Source of the DNA: Neospora caninum Liverpool
Lineage: Eukaryota > Apicomplexa > Conoidasida > Eucoccidiorida > Sarcocystidae
Length of the DNA stretch: 64,000 nt
Direction: 5' to 3'
Assembly: GCF_000208865.1 (NCBI RefSeq)
Contig: NC_018397.1
Coordinates: 5,485,748 to 5,549,747, forward strand
Position 1 is the first letter of the stretch; the number at the start of each line of letters is the position of its first letter. The position numbers and the translations under genes were made by a program. Below the pieces are notes generated by a model that saw only the letters and a program-made list of their open reading frames with translations, made no database searches and was not told the DNA's origin. Below, in pieces: positions 36,686 to 48,943 of this stretch.

Positions 36686-39600
36686 TTTGCATACACACGC
36701 ATACGCACTCTAAGCTGTGTTTATGCAAATCTGTGCCGTTCGCGTTGACGCCCCGCGTGTCTTTTTGGGGTGAAAAAATCCACGGCGGCAGGTGCACGAC
36801 CAGCTGATGCGAATTGGGTGACCTCAGGGACACGTCACCGCGGCAAACGCACTGGGGAAAACAGTGAGAAGCGGACAAATCTCTCCGGAAAGTTTTACAG
36901 CACAGCACCCCCATGTGCAGACGGCGAGGCGCATGCAGGGCTGACGCCGCCTGTGTCGAGACACGGTTCGCCAGCCGGGCCTCCATCCGCCTTGCTCTTG
37001 GGTCTGTGACCGGAGCTACAGACTGACCTTGAGGCCTTTGTAGTTCTGTTTGAACTTGACAGTTGGTAGCGTATCACATCGGATTTGGATCTTCATGGAC
37101 TGGCCTGGAGTGAAGTTGGCAACTAGCTCGGAGTCCTTCTGCGCACAACAACGAAAGCGGGCACAAATGCGTGTCGAATACGTCGAGGTACGCGCCGCCA
37201 CTTGTACTCCCCTCGACAGCGCAAATCGCAGACGCACACGCCTGTGTGGCTTTCAGCGTGAGTGCTCTTCTACCCAGCTAGGAGGGCGGCAAACGCACGC
37301 AGCGAAGTCTTGGAAGACGAGAGGTCTGTGTCAGTTTGGATCCTTGGGCTCTGGATGTCGACATCTAGGTACCTATCTTTATGCCTCTGTCGATCCGTAT
37401 TTGCGCAGACTCGCAACTCTCTCCAGCAAGCGGCAGGAATCGACGCAAGGGAATTCGAGGCTACAGACAGTCCACGCCTGTGTATACACCCGAGCCGCCG
37501 GTACACCGTTATGCATGCACGCTGCCCCGTTTGAGAAACACGACGGTGCGTCTCCACGAGCTCGGGTCAGCGCCTTCGCGTCCCCTCCCACCTGGACAAA
37601 CTGGGGTGTGCCGATCATCTTCGTGCCTTTTTTCGTGGCCTGGTGAAGAAGCAGATCCCCGAGCGCCTGCACGGCTCGTTGCTTCACTGCGTCGGCGCCG
37701 CCTGCGTAGTACTGCAGCATCGCGAGGGGGACTTCCGCAAGCCCGCTGCGGTATCCAGGCACGCGCAGCGTTGTTCGCAGGTGGGCGAGCGTCAGTTCTT
37801 GGACCTTGCGAGAGAAAAGACAGAGATGCGCGACGCGATATGAAAAGACGGCTCACCAGGGGAAGAGCTCCAGCCTTGAAGACACCGCTGGTATGACACC
37901 ATTGCGGCTCAACGTTTGACCGAGGGCCCCATCGGCTTAGAAGCATGCATGCATTTTTATATATAGTGTGTATGAACGCATGAAGGTACGCAACAGATGT
38001 TTTCGCTTGCATGTGCAGCCGCTCCAGATCCCCTTGAGCCTTGGGTGCGCATTCAGAGACGCAGCGAAGTCCACTTGGCCACAAACACCAAAACATATAT
38101 GCCTCAGACATCTACACATATGTGCCTCCACACCCAGCCCGGGTTAGCGCTTGCACTCTCCCAACGTGCCTCTGCGTGCACAACGTTTTACTTCCATATG
38201 CAATCTGTCATCCACTCTCTCTTTATATATATGTATATATATGCATGGGACACACTGAAGATCTGCCAGAAATTGCAATGTGGAGAGTGAACAGTATACA
38301 TATTTATATATACATGACGAGGGTACAGAGTCTACACCTATGCTCACCCGTATCGGGATGTGTTTTGGTGCGACTGGCTAGGGACTGGCTATGGAGCGAG
38401 ATTCAGGAACCGATTGGAAAGATTTATGTACACAGAGTAGAGATTTATCCACGGACCCGTCACGACCGGTGCAAGGCGTGCATGTGTGCATTATCCCGGA
38501 TGAAGAGCCTACTTTTTGCGTGATGTGCCCGGGAATGTCCGCCTCAATAAGCAACGTAGCGTTCCCGCTGCCATGGACCTCGACGGGAAGGTGGCTAGCC
38601 AAGTCCTCGATGAGTGCCATGTCCACTCGCTCGCTTTCTTTGCCGACGACCTCGGGCGCGACGGCTCCAAATCGCTTGCCCCGTCGAAGATAGGCAGTTC
38701 GCCGCTGCATGAACACAAAGGAGACAGGCAAGTCTCGGTTCCGGCGTCAATCGCGCGGTACTGACTCTTCAGAAAAAGCTTGGAATCCCGTCGCTCAGAT
38801 ATCCCTCACAGCGAACGACGGGAGGGATTCGACGAGCATCTGACTCGTCGTGTCCCCTCGCTGGTCATACGAGTCGCGCCCGTACGATTCCGCTCTCCAG
38901 CCTCCAGATGCATGACGCATGCAAGCAGACTGGCATGAACGCAGGCCTTTCAAAAAGTGGACCTCGCGCGCAATCGAGAGTGCCCGTCGAGTTTCTCACG
39001 TAAGACGTGAGGCACCGTACCCCCTGGCGCACCCTGGCGCTTCCAATGTATCCCCATTTTTATGCAGTTTTGACTGCACGTTCCGACCGGGGATCTACAC
39101 CCCCTTGTGCGTACACATACGGACACGTGCATGTACGTTTCTGTGCATGCCTGGATGTAGATACCGATCCGTATCTCTTCGCAGCTGTAAATTTAGGCGC
39201 TGCATAGTTACAGCCGACAAGAGTGCACTGGAGACAACTTGACATCCAAGCGTGGAACAACTTGGGAGCACATGCGACAAAATGATTCCTCGTTCCTCTG
39301 CTCTTTGCTGGCTTTCGCTGACCACGGCTGCCTCCTCAGCGCCGGCACGCAGAATCGATACGAAGACGCCACCTGGCGATGACCTCCCGAATTATTTAAC
39401 TCAATTCGTGTTTGATTTGATCTTCTGTACCAACCGATCTAAAACCGTGATGTCTTTTCGTTGCACGACGAGCGGTGTGTTCAAGACTCGTGTACATTTT
39501 CGCGCCACTGAATACGTAGTTTAATTGGAAGCTGGAACACGGGAGCGTTCTTAAGCAGTAAGCGTAGACACTGAATCCATGAGCGTGTACAGTGTAGTTC

Positions 39601-40804
39601 TGTTGATCTATTTACACAGTTTTAAATGACAGATAGGGAACCGACACCTCGAGCACGCCTGCCAAAAACGTCTCTTTGCGAGAATACGTGGGTCCGTCTG
39701 CATACGTCAAAACGCATTTGCATGTGCCTGTCTGTGCTCGTCGCCGTCGGCCAGTGGGAAAACCCTTCCCCGTACCTGCTGCACTTCTTTCCGCCGCTCT
39801 TTGAAACTCCTGGTGCCGTGGGCGGAGCTCGGGACTTGGTTTGGTTCGGCGGCGTCCGAGCCTCCACTCTGGTTTTTTCCCTCTTTGATTTTGTCAGAGG
39901 GATCTGCCGCATCAGTGGCTTCGCTCTCGTCTCTCTCTCCTATCTCGTCTCCTTCGTCACCTTCGTCTCCGTTCCCCCCCGTTCGCGGATCTTGGGTGTC
40001 GCCTTCCGGGTCCGGTACAAAGTGGAGCTGCATTCGCTCCACCCCATCCCGATGTTCCTCCTCGCCTGATCCATTCCCCGTTTCTTCATCTCCCCCCTCT
40101 GTGCATCCACGCGCTCCGTCGCCCTCCGCCCAGTCGTCCGTCTCTCGGCCGCTGTGGTAGGAGGCGAGGCGCGTTCTCGACCTGTGAGGTTCGAGGAGCG
40201 CGACGGGAGGTCCGTGAGAAGCCGAGGCAGCGGGCGAACGGAGACTGGGACAGGAGGCAGAAGGTGCGACGGGACTGACGACCTGCCTCAGTGGCTGTGA
40301 CGGGAACCAGTGAGCACGTACAGCTGACGGGGCACACCGGGACACCGAAGCAGGAGGAGAAAGAGAAGAACGCGACAGCCTCGATAAAGTTGGAGAAGGC
40401 TGGGAGATTGAATCCGAGGCAGAAAGGGAGGACAGGGGGAGAAAAGCGAAGAGGCTGTCGAGGTTCTTCACTTTGAGTTGGGGGCTGCGAACATGGAGAG
40501 TCCCAGCGGATCGAAGAGGGGAGGGAGAGGACGTCGAAAAGCAGAGTTCCTGAAGAGGAGAGCTAACACCCCCTGTACAGGTTCCGGAACGAGGCGACTC
40601 AATCGGAGAAGACGAGGAATTCCTTTTGCTCACAAAGACAGACGCGGGCGGCTGAAGGGGAGTGGATGACTGTGACGGCGAGAGCAAAACTGACCGGGCG
40701 ACAGGCAGAAGCGCGAGAGACAGAACAAGCGAGAAGCAGACGCAGTTCCTTTCGCGAAGTGCGTGCAGGAGAGTGCGGCGTCCCCGCAGCTGCATTGCTC
40801 TCAT
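32479..40804 (-). CDS. Trigger-factor-like chaperone with apicoplast-type bipartite leader
   Basis: Twelve exons on the minus strand: 40804-39776, 38704-38513, 37804-37592, 37138-37028, 36584-36444, 36172-36072, 35620-35211, 34718-34563, 34158-33887, 33634-33560, 33326-33182, 32672-32479. All junctions keep phase and give 1,012 residues. Residues 1-343 begin with a signal anchor (FSLVLSLALLPVARS) followed by a Ser/Pro/Arg-rich, acid-poor stretch, the layout of apicoplast import leaders. Exons 2-3 match the trigger factor ribosome-binding domain (IEADIPGHITQK, TTLRVPGYRSGLAEVPLAML, KMIGTPQFVQ; compare the family PGFRKGK loop). Exons 5-7 correspond to the PPIase-like domain (ARVGDAVEIE, LLDGLLGIRKGDAREVRVPL). 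Exons 8-11 resemble the helical C-terminal domain. Trigger factor binds nascent chains at bacterial-type ribosomes, so a role at the plastid ribosome is inferred. Exon 7 carries an acidic, Gly/Ala-rich insert. The upstream frame stays open through a minisatellite, but the leader fixes the start at 40804 or at the next ATG, 40795. Confidence 0.85.
36654..36681 (+). repeat. (AT)n microsatellite
   Basis: An AT run in the intron between exons 4 and 5 of the trigger-factor-like gene. Confidence 0.9.
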
Positions 40805-43800
40805 CTTTCCCTCTCCTGGCTGGTGGCCCAGACCTCTACAAAACGCGAGAGGAGAGAAAGCGTTTGTAGGGAAGACACCCCCGCCGTATGCAGGCATGAG
40901 AAGGAAGGCGCGGGTCTGCCTCTGCGCATCGGAGGACGGAGAGAGAAGAAGCGCCGAGGGAGAAGAGAGAAGAAGCGCGGAGGACGGAGGGAGAAGAAGT
41001 GCGGAGGGAGAAGAGAGAAGAAGCGCGGAGGGAGAAGAGAGAAGAAGCGCGGAGGGAGAAGAGAGAAGAAGCGCGGAGGGAGAAGAAAGAAGAAGCGCGG
41101 AGGGAGAAGAGAGAAGAAGCGCGGAGGGAGAAGAGAGAAGAAGCGCGGAGGGAGAAGAGAGAAGAAGCGCGGAGGGAGAAGAGAGAAGAAGCGCGGAGGG
41201 AGAAGAGAGAAGAAGCGCGGAGGGAGAAGAGAGAAGAAGCGCGGAGGGAGAAGAGAGAAGAAGCGCGGAGGGAGAAGAGAGAAGAAGCGCGGAGGGAGAA
41301 GAGAGAAGAAGCGCGGAGAGAGAAGAGAGAAGAAGGGCGGAGAGGGACGGTCGCCACAAGGCCCCACCTCGCCGACGACCGCGCCTCGGCTCTACGTACT
41401 GGACTGCATTATCGAAGGGGGGAAGAGGAGTGGAATGGAAGGGACAAACGGGCCGTATTTAGCGGAATTTTGGCGGCAGAGACAACAGAGATGTGCAACA
41501 CGAGAACCAAGAGGGACCGCAAGGCGCGGCAGAGGGGACACCGAGAGACAGAAGGGACGGCCGCAAAACGCGGCCTGGCGCGAGGGCGGAGAAAAAGAAC
41601 CCGCAAAAGAGAGACGGGACGGTGATCAAGTTAGCCTGCGAGAAGCGGAGGGGAACGGAAAGTGGAGAGAGAAGGGAGGCGCCGAGACACCGAGAGAGGT
41701 CAGGACCAAGAGAAAATAGTCCAAGGAGAGAGCAGGACAGTCACGAACCGCGGAATGTCTCAGAGCAGTTCTCGCGGTGTCTCCCGTTGCGATGTCTCGT
41801 GCGTTCCCCCTTGGAAGAACGCACGCTCTCTCACTCCCACAAGAAAACACGCGTGTCACAGAGACAGCGTTTTTCTCGATGCAATTCGATTTGCTTAGAG
41901 TATCGAGATTTGTGCGGCCAGAAAATAACAAGGAATCGACCGCTGTCACGCAGCTGCATGCACCAGCTGATACACGCTACACGAGACATGCCGGCGGTTT
42001 TTCGCGCTCAAAGTCGGGACTGGAGCGTGCTGGGAAATGATACTGCGCAAGGTTTTCTTTCCCTTGCGCTTCTCATTTCTCTGGCGAAGGGAGAAAGGCG
42101 GAGGTCGACACAGAAAAGAGGCTACCTTTTGCCATCAAGCACGCAAAGAAATGGGCGAGGCCGTCGGGTCTCGTGATCGACGTAGACGCACAACTGGTCC
42201 AGGACAGCTGTGTGTCGCGTGAGCGCGCGCTTGTAACGTCAAAAACGCCACAAAGCTCCACAAACGAGTACGTACCAGCATTCTAACTACCTGCCGTTCG
42301 TTTCCTTTGCATGTGCGTATCTTGTGCGTACACAAAGTGTACACGCGGGGTCGTCTGCCGGGGAGAAAGAGATGTCGGGGCGCTCCTGGAACTTGCAGAA
42401 CGTCACATAAAATCTTGTCTCCCTCTCAGCCCACCAGAACGTTATGAACCGCAACACGTACGCGGCAACTTGCAGCTGAAAGGGTCTTGCCATGGGATGT
42501 CTTCAAGTCTCTCTGCGTACGAACGACGACGAAACACAAGTCCCCGTCGTTTGGAGGTGTAATGTTGGCCTGACGCAGCTCGAGGCGTGTAATCTCATTG
42601 AGCTATCCACTTGCAAACAGGAGCTAGGTTCTCGGTTTGCGACCGCTTGACATTCTGTCTCGCAAGTCATGCAGCTTCTCCAGGTGCTGTTCCACAAAGG
42701 TTCCTGCTCAAAAAAACCGGTTTGTTGCACATGCTCAATTCCTCGTTAAACCTTATCGCCTCTCGAGGGCGCGTGCCCGACTCCGTGGAGCTCTGGAAAC
42801 CCAACTCTGGAAGCGTCAGCCGCGAGGGGGGGTTTTGGCTGTGAGAGCGCTCTTGGGGGTTGATGTCACTTTGTCGCTTCCCGAATTTCTGGGATGACCA
42901 CATGCGTAAGCAGTGTAGAAGTAAGACGCGTTCTCACAGCCACTTTGGAGGGTATCGGGGACAGCAAAACGAGCGGATTGGACCGCATTTGTTTCACGAA
43001 CAATGTGCTGTTGTATATGCAAGAGGGCAAGGACAACCGCCCGAGTTTGCTAAAAAGAATCATGAACGCGCCAGTCAACCTTTTCTTCAGTGGGGGAAAG
43101 CCGCGTGCGGTTTCGGATTTATCTTCTTGGCAAACACATGGTGGAGGTTACAATGGGTAAACGTCTTCAGCACCATCGGGGATAAGTTTCTACGCGTCTC
43201 AATCACATGGCTCTTTGTTGTTCGCCCCTCGACCTCGCCACAAGCTGCGAAAGAAAAACCCAGCCGTCCAGTTTGCCTGTATCCCCCTGCCTGGGGCACT
43301 TTCCCCTCGCAGAGGAGAGAAAAACGGCGCGGAGTACAGGAGGAACTTACCCCCTAGAAGACTGCGATCTTCAGCGGCTCCCGAGCAGAACGTGAAGATC
43401 CTGGAAGTGTGATGTGCCTGTTTGTTGCCGAAAGCGGTCTGGTTGTTATTGCCCTCGGTAAACGTGTGCAAAGGAGAGATACTGTGAGACAGGCGTTCTA
43501 GGAAGGAGTCACAATAATCCACACACTCTCTTGCACATTTGCCTGTCGTGCACGAAATTACGGAGAACGGTTCCGGAAAAGAGTGACCGTAGGACAAGAA
43601 CAGCGAAAGCGGCAAGCACGTGAGCAAAAGTATAACAGGTGAAAATCGTGTTTTACGGATCTATCTCTGGTACAGAAGAACTACCTCAGACCGCGGGCTG
43701 GCTGAGGATGCGCAGAACGACCAGGTAGAAACCCATGGATTCCGCTTACCAATGGATTTATCCTCATTTCAAAAGATTCGAGAGTTTCGCCTAGAGAGGG

Positions 43801-45790
43801 CTCGATTCATGCAGACCGGGAACTCCAAACAAACAGGCAAAATCTCACCACTAGGACGGTGGTTTCTCGTGCGCGCAAAAGGCTGAGGTCTAGGAAGGAC
43901 AACAAAGACCTAAAGCCCCGCTACGTCAAAACACATTCTTTTCGTCTGTGCGTCCTTCGCGAAGAAGCAAGCTTTCTGTGGAAACCGTTTTCGTTCAGAG
44001 GACCGGAGGAGGCGCGAGGCGGGTCCCCCCGGATGTTCTCGGCTGTTTCGTTGTCTTTTGTTTTCTCGAAAAAAACGCCTACTTTTCTGAGCGAATTGCT
44101 CTTCTTTTTTGATGGCGCTCGAAAAGCAGATGTTCACGCAGCACCAAAGCCCTTTCCTCCGCCGTAGCCAAGGGCTGCGGGTCATCGATTTTCCGTGTTT
44201 TTCATCGAGGTTCACGGCGCGTTGTCTCTCTCGCGCGCGGCTACTCCCCCTCCTCTCGGCCTTTGTCTTGAGCCTCGCGCAGTTTTCTGTGTCTGTGCGC
44301 TTGCGATGGTTCGGGAGACGTCCGGTTTCTTTTCGAGTTTCTCCAGAGCGCTCTCCCCAGAAATCTGCGCGTTGCCATCTTTGAGCGGAAGCGTCTTTTC
44401 TGTTTTAAGCAGGAACACGAGCCAGAAAAGCCGAGCACGGCACGCCCCCAATGTGGACAAACTCCGCGGTTTGCTCGTCCTCTCCTCCGAGAGAAAGTTC
44501 CAAGCGGAACGGTCGCGACAGATGAATAATTGAGGTTCGGAGAGACTCGGCTTCGCCTTTGCGTCGGTCTCGGAAGAAATGCGTTTTTGTCTCCGTTTCT
44601 CACGTACGCGTTAGAAAGCCTCTTCTCCGACGCACACTCCTTTCCTCTTTACTCTCTCCTTTTTTCTCGCGGAGCTTTCTCTACACCTCGCTGGGAGGAC
44701 GAGCCTCAATGCGGGGTCGTGGCGGGCGCTTCTAGACGGCGCCTGTCTGTGTCGTTTTTCTTGGGAAAGATTTAAGACCCGCGAAGTTCCGACCTTTTTT
44801 CGTTTCCCTCCCCTACAAAATGGACTGCAGAACCGACTCCCTCTGGTCTTCCTGTCCAGGCTACGCCGCTCCCCTCTACAAACAGCCCGTCGACTAGCTC
44901 GGCCTCCCGCGAAAGAGTTTCCTGTCTTGTCTTGCCGCACCGCCCGGCACCATTCGTTTTCTTCTCAAGAGTTTTTAAAGCACGTTTCGCGGAGGGATCT
45001 CAAGCCGTGTGGTTGTCTTGTTCGGAGAGCTCTCTGGCCACAAAACGCCTCTTGGTGCCAGCCACGCCCTCCCCTTCCGCCCACCTTTTTGTCTTTATGC
45101 TTTTCCGCAAGAGGCTTACAGAACGAAGCAGGTTTCTCCCCCTTTCCACGACCTGCCGATCTCCAGGAGAAGCCCAAAAAGGAGGCCGAGAGCGATCCAT
45201 GCTTCCTTTCACTTTCTGACGTCTGTGATCGGTGCGCCGACAAAAAGTGCAGAGCGGCAAAGATCTGCCGTGGCTCCAGAACAGATGTTTTGAGCTCGTC
45301 CAAACTTGGCAAAGTATTTCGGTTCCTTAGTTCCTGCCCCCGTTTCTCATTGTTAACCTCCCTTTGGTTTTTCCTCACCACGCGACAGCTATCGTCCGTC
45401 CACAGCCTGTCACTTCTCTGTCGCCGATCCGATGCCTCGTCCGTGTCTCCGTCCTGTTGCTCAAAACGCGTCCAGCTCCTCGCCTCTCTCGAAACACATA
45501 TCGCGTCGACTCCGGCCTCGCTCTCTGCGTGGTGGAGCGTCTGGGCGACGCCCACCTTTTTCTTCTCTCGGTTGTGGCCGCAACGCCGCCGCGCCTCCAC
45601 TCTCACCGCACTGCGCGAGCACGGGTCTCCCCTGGCGTGCGCCCTCGTGCCAGTGTGCACTCTCTCTCCTGCACAGACGTAGTTCTCCGTCTCTGGCCTT
45701 CCTCTGTCTCTCTGCGCGCGCGCGCGTTGCCCGACCCAGCTGTCGTGTTGTTTTGCCCTTCCGCGTGGAGTTGTCTGCCGTCGCGCCGCG
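40805..45790. promoter_or_regulatory. Divergent intergenic region between trigger-factor-like gene and giant membrane protein gene
   Basis: 5 kb between outward-facing starts. The left 0.5 kb is the minisatellite and purine-rich flanks. The right 0.9 kb is pyrimidine-rich, as expected of a 5' UTR or promoter. Frames in the middle (for example + 42860-43357, 165 codons, and + 43620-43886) have no domain or convincing splice partners, so I call no gene. Confidence 0.5.
40931..41341 (+). repeat. 24-bp purine-rich minisatellite open in all six frames
   Basis: About 16-17 tandem copies of a 24-bp unit, GGAGGGAGAAGAGAGAAGAA plus GCGC, nearly perfect in the middle and degenerate at both ends. The plus strand is almost all purine. 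As 24 is a multiple of three and the unit has no stop in any phase, every frame reads through as an eight-residue repeat (for example SAEGEERR, KKRGGRRE, and on the minus strand SALLLSSP). It lies immediately upstream of the trigger-factor-like start codon, so it is probably promoter or 5' UTR. The minus SALLLSSP frame is continuous with the gene and would be an N-terminal extension if translation began further upstream. Confidence 0.95.
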
Positions 45791-48700
45791 ATGGACACGC
45801 GATTAAAGCCCGTGCGCGCGCGCGAAAAGCGCCGCTCGTTCTTCTACGACCAGCTGCCTCCGCCGAGCCCAGGCGCCGCGTTCCACTCCGGCGAAGAGCC
45901 GCCGGCTGCCCCGGCAAGTCGCGCGAGCACGCCGTCGGCCGCGGCGGCTGCAGCCGCGGCTGCGGAGGCGGCAGCGCAGGCGTCAGAGGCGAGTATCGCT
46001 TCTCCGCGAGGTCGAGGGCCTCCGTGCGTGTCCGTCGGCTCGGCCCACGACAGCGCCTCGGCGTTCGGTTCCACGCGGCTTCTGTCCTTCGCCCCCGGGA
46101 GCAGCGGATCCGCCTCGAACTTGCCGTACAGCCCCGGGTCGGCCGCGGGGCGGCACACCCCACGCGGGTCGGTCAACTTCGATTTGGGTTCCGTTTCAGG
46201 CGGGGCATTCGCGAGCGCAGCAAGTGCCGCGCAGGCTGCCGCCGAAGCGGTCGCCTCGCTCCAGACGGAGAGCGGCTCGGGGCACGAGCGAGAGGCCTTC
46301 CGGCCCGCACTGCGCCGCGTGCAGTCGCACACGAAGCTCTCGATCGGAGCGACGGAGGCGGCGCTTCAGGGCGAGCGGTCGTGGCCGGGGGAGGGTGGGC
46401 GGCGGCTGGCGAGGGCGGCGCTCGCTGCGACCGCTGCGGCTTCGCTCGGCTCGTTGCGGCGCGGGAAGCGGCAGACGTTGCCGGGGAGGACGGGCGGGGC
46501 GGGAGCTTTGTTGCCAGTCAAGGAAGAAGGCGAGGAGGCGGGGCGCAACGTGGACTTGGACTCCGCAGAGACTCGCAAAGGCAGTGGAAGCGACGACGGC
46601 GACGGACCCAACGAGGGAGCGCAGTTCGAGAACCAGGGACAGCTGGGGACGGATTTTATGCGGAACGTGCCCATGGTGGTTGGCATCCCCGTCTACGGCG
46701 TGGGCACAGGCGTGACGTTTGGCAGTTTTCTCGGTCTCCTGCTCGTCGGGCTCTTTACGACGCATCTGTTCACCTCCTGGTACGCCGCAAACATTCTCTC
46801 GACGGACGTCCCCATCCCGTCGGGTCTCGACGCGACCCTCCACCTGCGCAACTGCGCGGTCCAGTTCCAGCGGCTGTCTGAAGCCGACAGAGCGGCGGGG
46901 CGCGGCAGCTTCATCCGGATGTCAGCCTGGCTCGGACTTCAGGAAATCCCTCGCCACGCGCGGTCGAGTGCACAGACCGAAGATCACACGCGGCCTTGGA
47001 AGTGGAAGTCGCCTCAAGAACTGATGGTGCTCCTCCGGTTCTCCAGCTACGACCCCTGGTTCCGGTGTTCACTCCGCTTCTTTCTCGCCGACGACTTTGT
47101 TTTCAACTCGCTCGACATCCTGTTTTTCCCGGCGGACAACTACATCAACCTGGATGCGTCCGTCCCCGTGATTGCCAAGGAGCGGATCTCCCTCGACGCC
47201 TTCCACGCGTTCATTCGCTTCCAGTCGATCGAGGCAAAGTCGGTCTCGCTGTCGGTAATCGACGGGAACCTGAACTTTTCCCTCGACGGGCCTTCGTCGC
47301 ACTACAGCAACCAACCGATTCTCGTCAACAGCCGCACGGCGAGTGTCTCCGTCCAGAGCCGGTCCCCGCTGTCTATTTCCCTAGACGCGGACGCCGCAGC
47401 GCGGAGTCTGCTTCGGGCGTCGGGCCGGATTTCCGTGTCGGCGCCGCCTGGCCTCAGCAGCCCGTCGGCAGCGGAGGAGGCCCGAAACGGTAACGGGAAA
47501 AGCGACGGGGCGTCGGTGTCCTCCGAAGCGTCGCCAACTGTGCGCGCGCTTTTGCTCCCCTCAGACACCTCGGCGATGTTTGCGGGGATCATGGCGGTCC
47601 CCGTCGCCCTCGACTGCGAACAGTGCGCCTTCTTCGCGACCGCCCGCACGCTGACCGAGTCTCTCGAAGAGACGTCGATGGAGACTTGGGTCGGGCAAGT
47701 TCACTCGGCCCAGCCGCACCTCATCCCCTACGCGGAGGAGAAAGTGTCGGCGGCGCTGCGCTGGGTGGAGAGCGACCCTTCAGCCCCGTGGGTGATTAAC
47801 GTGGAGGCGATAGGCTTGCCGGAAGCCGCGGGAGTCTGGCGCGTGCTGTCCAGCAATGCGTACCTCAACAATGTCTACTGGTTTGTCGTGCTTTCCGGGG
47901 GAATGCTGCGGCCACGGACGCTTCACGTTCCCCTACAGATTATGGGGCTGTTTTGCCGGAGCGTCATCGACGTCGACGAAGACGACCGAGTCGCAGACGT
48001 GATCACCTCCGCGGAAGACTACCTCGCAGAGAGCATTTCGCACTACTTTACTCGAAGGAGACAGAGCGGTCGGACCGGCAGGAGCCTGAAGTGGGGATTA
48101 GGGTGGACCGCCCAGAAGAGAGGCGAAGACGCGCCAAAGGCCGCCGCCGAAGTCATCCGCGCGGCCCTCACGGGTGATGCCAGCGGATCCAACGAACTCG
48201 CCCAGTCCCCAGCGAGGCGACTCCAGGCTGTACCCGCCAGAGAGGATGAGGGCGTGAACGGCCCAGACGGAGACGGGGAAGAGAATTCGAAGCACGAGGC
48301 GAAGCACGCCGACAGAGACGCGAAGCGAGTCCACACGGCTCCAGCTTCCACAGGCAGCCGCGACAAGTACCGCTACCAGTTGCTTCAGAGTCGGCAGAAA
48401 CTGTACGAGCAGTACTACGCAGTGAAGAAAAGAAACGAAGAGAGGCTGCGAGAGGCTGCACATGGCGCAGCGGACCTCTTTGCTCCCCTGCCGAAGTCTC
48501 CCTTCTTTCCTTCGGAGGCAACCGGGACCGAAAAGACAGACCCGACAAAGGGGGCCGAGAACCACAGAAAAAATGCGAGTGCCTTTGCAGGCAGGGATGA
48601 CCCGCAGGCCGGAGCGCTACAGACTCGGGACGGCGACGGAGCGGCTGAGGGCGTGGCTGCGCAGGTAACGAAGCAGGAACAAAGGGAGAAACGAGGGCCT

Positions 48701-48881
48701 TTCGGGCTCTACCAGTCCCTCTACCGACCGTCCTCCCTCCCGACAGTCGCCTCCTCGAGCCTGCTGGACTTGGACGACAGCCAACGCGCCTTTTTCCAGG
48801 ACGCATCGCCCGCGCCAGTAAGGCCTTGACGGACCTGAACACCTGATACAAACATGCGGCCGATCCACCTTTCAGTCCATC

Positions 48882-48943
<62 letters not shown>

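Noticed and set aside
40662..41719. Plus-strand ORFs through the minisatellite (RRSAEGEE and KKRGGRRE repeats)
   Set aside because: They exist only because the repeat unit has no stop in any frame. The flanks show no coding character and the real gene is on the minus strand.
42860..43357. 165-codon plus-strand ORF in the divergent promoter region
   Set aside because: No domain, overlaps other open frames on both strands, and has no supporting splice structure.
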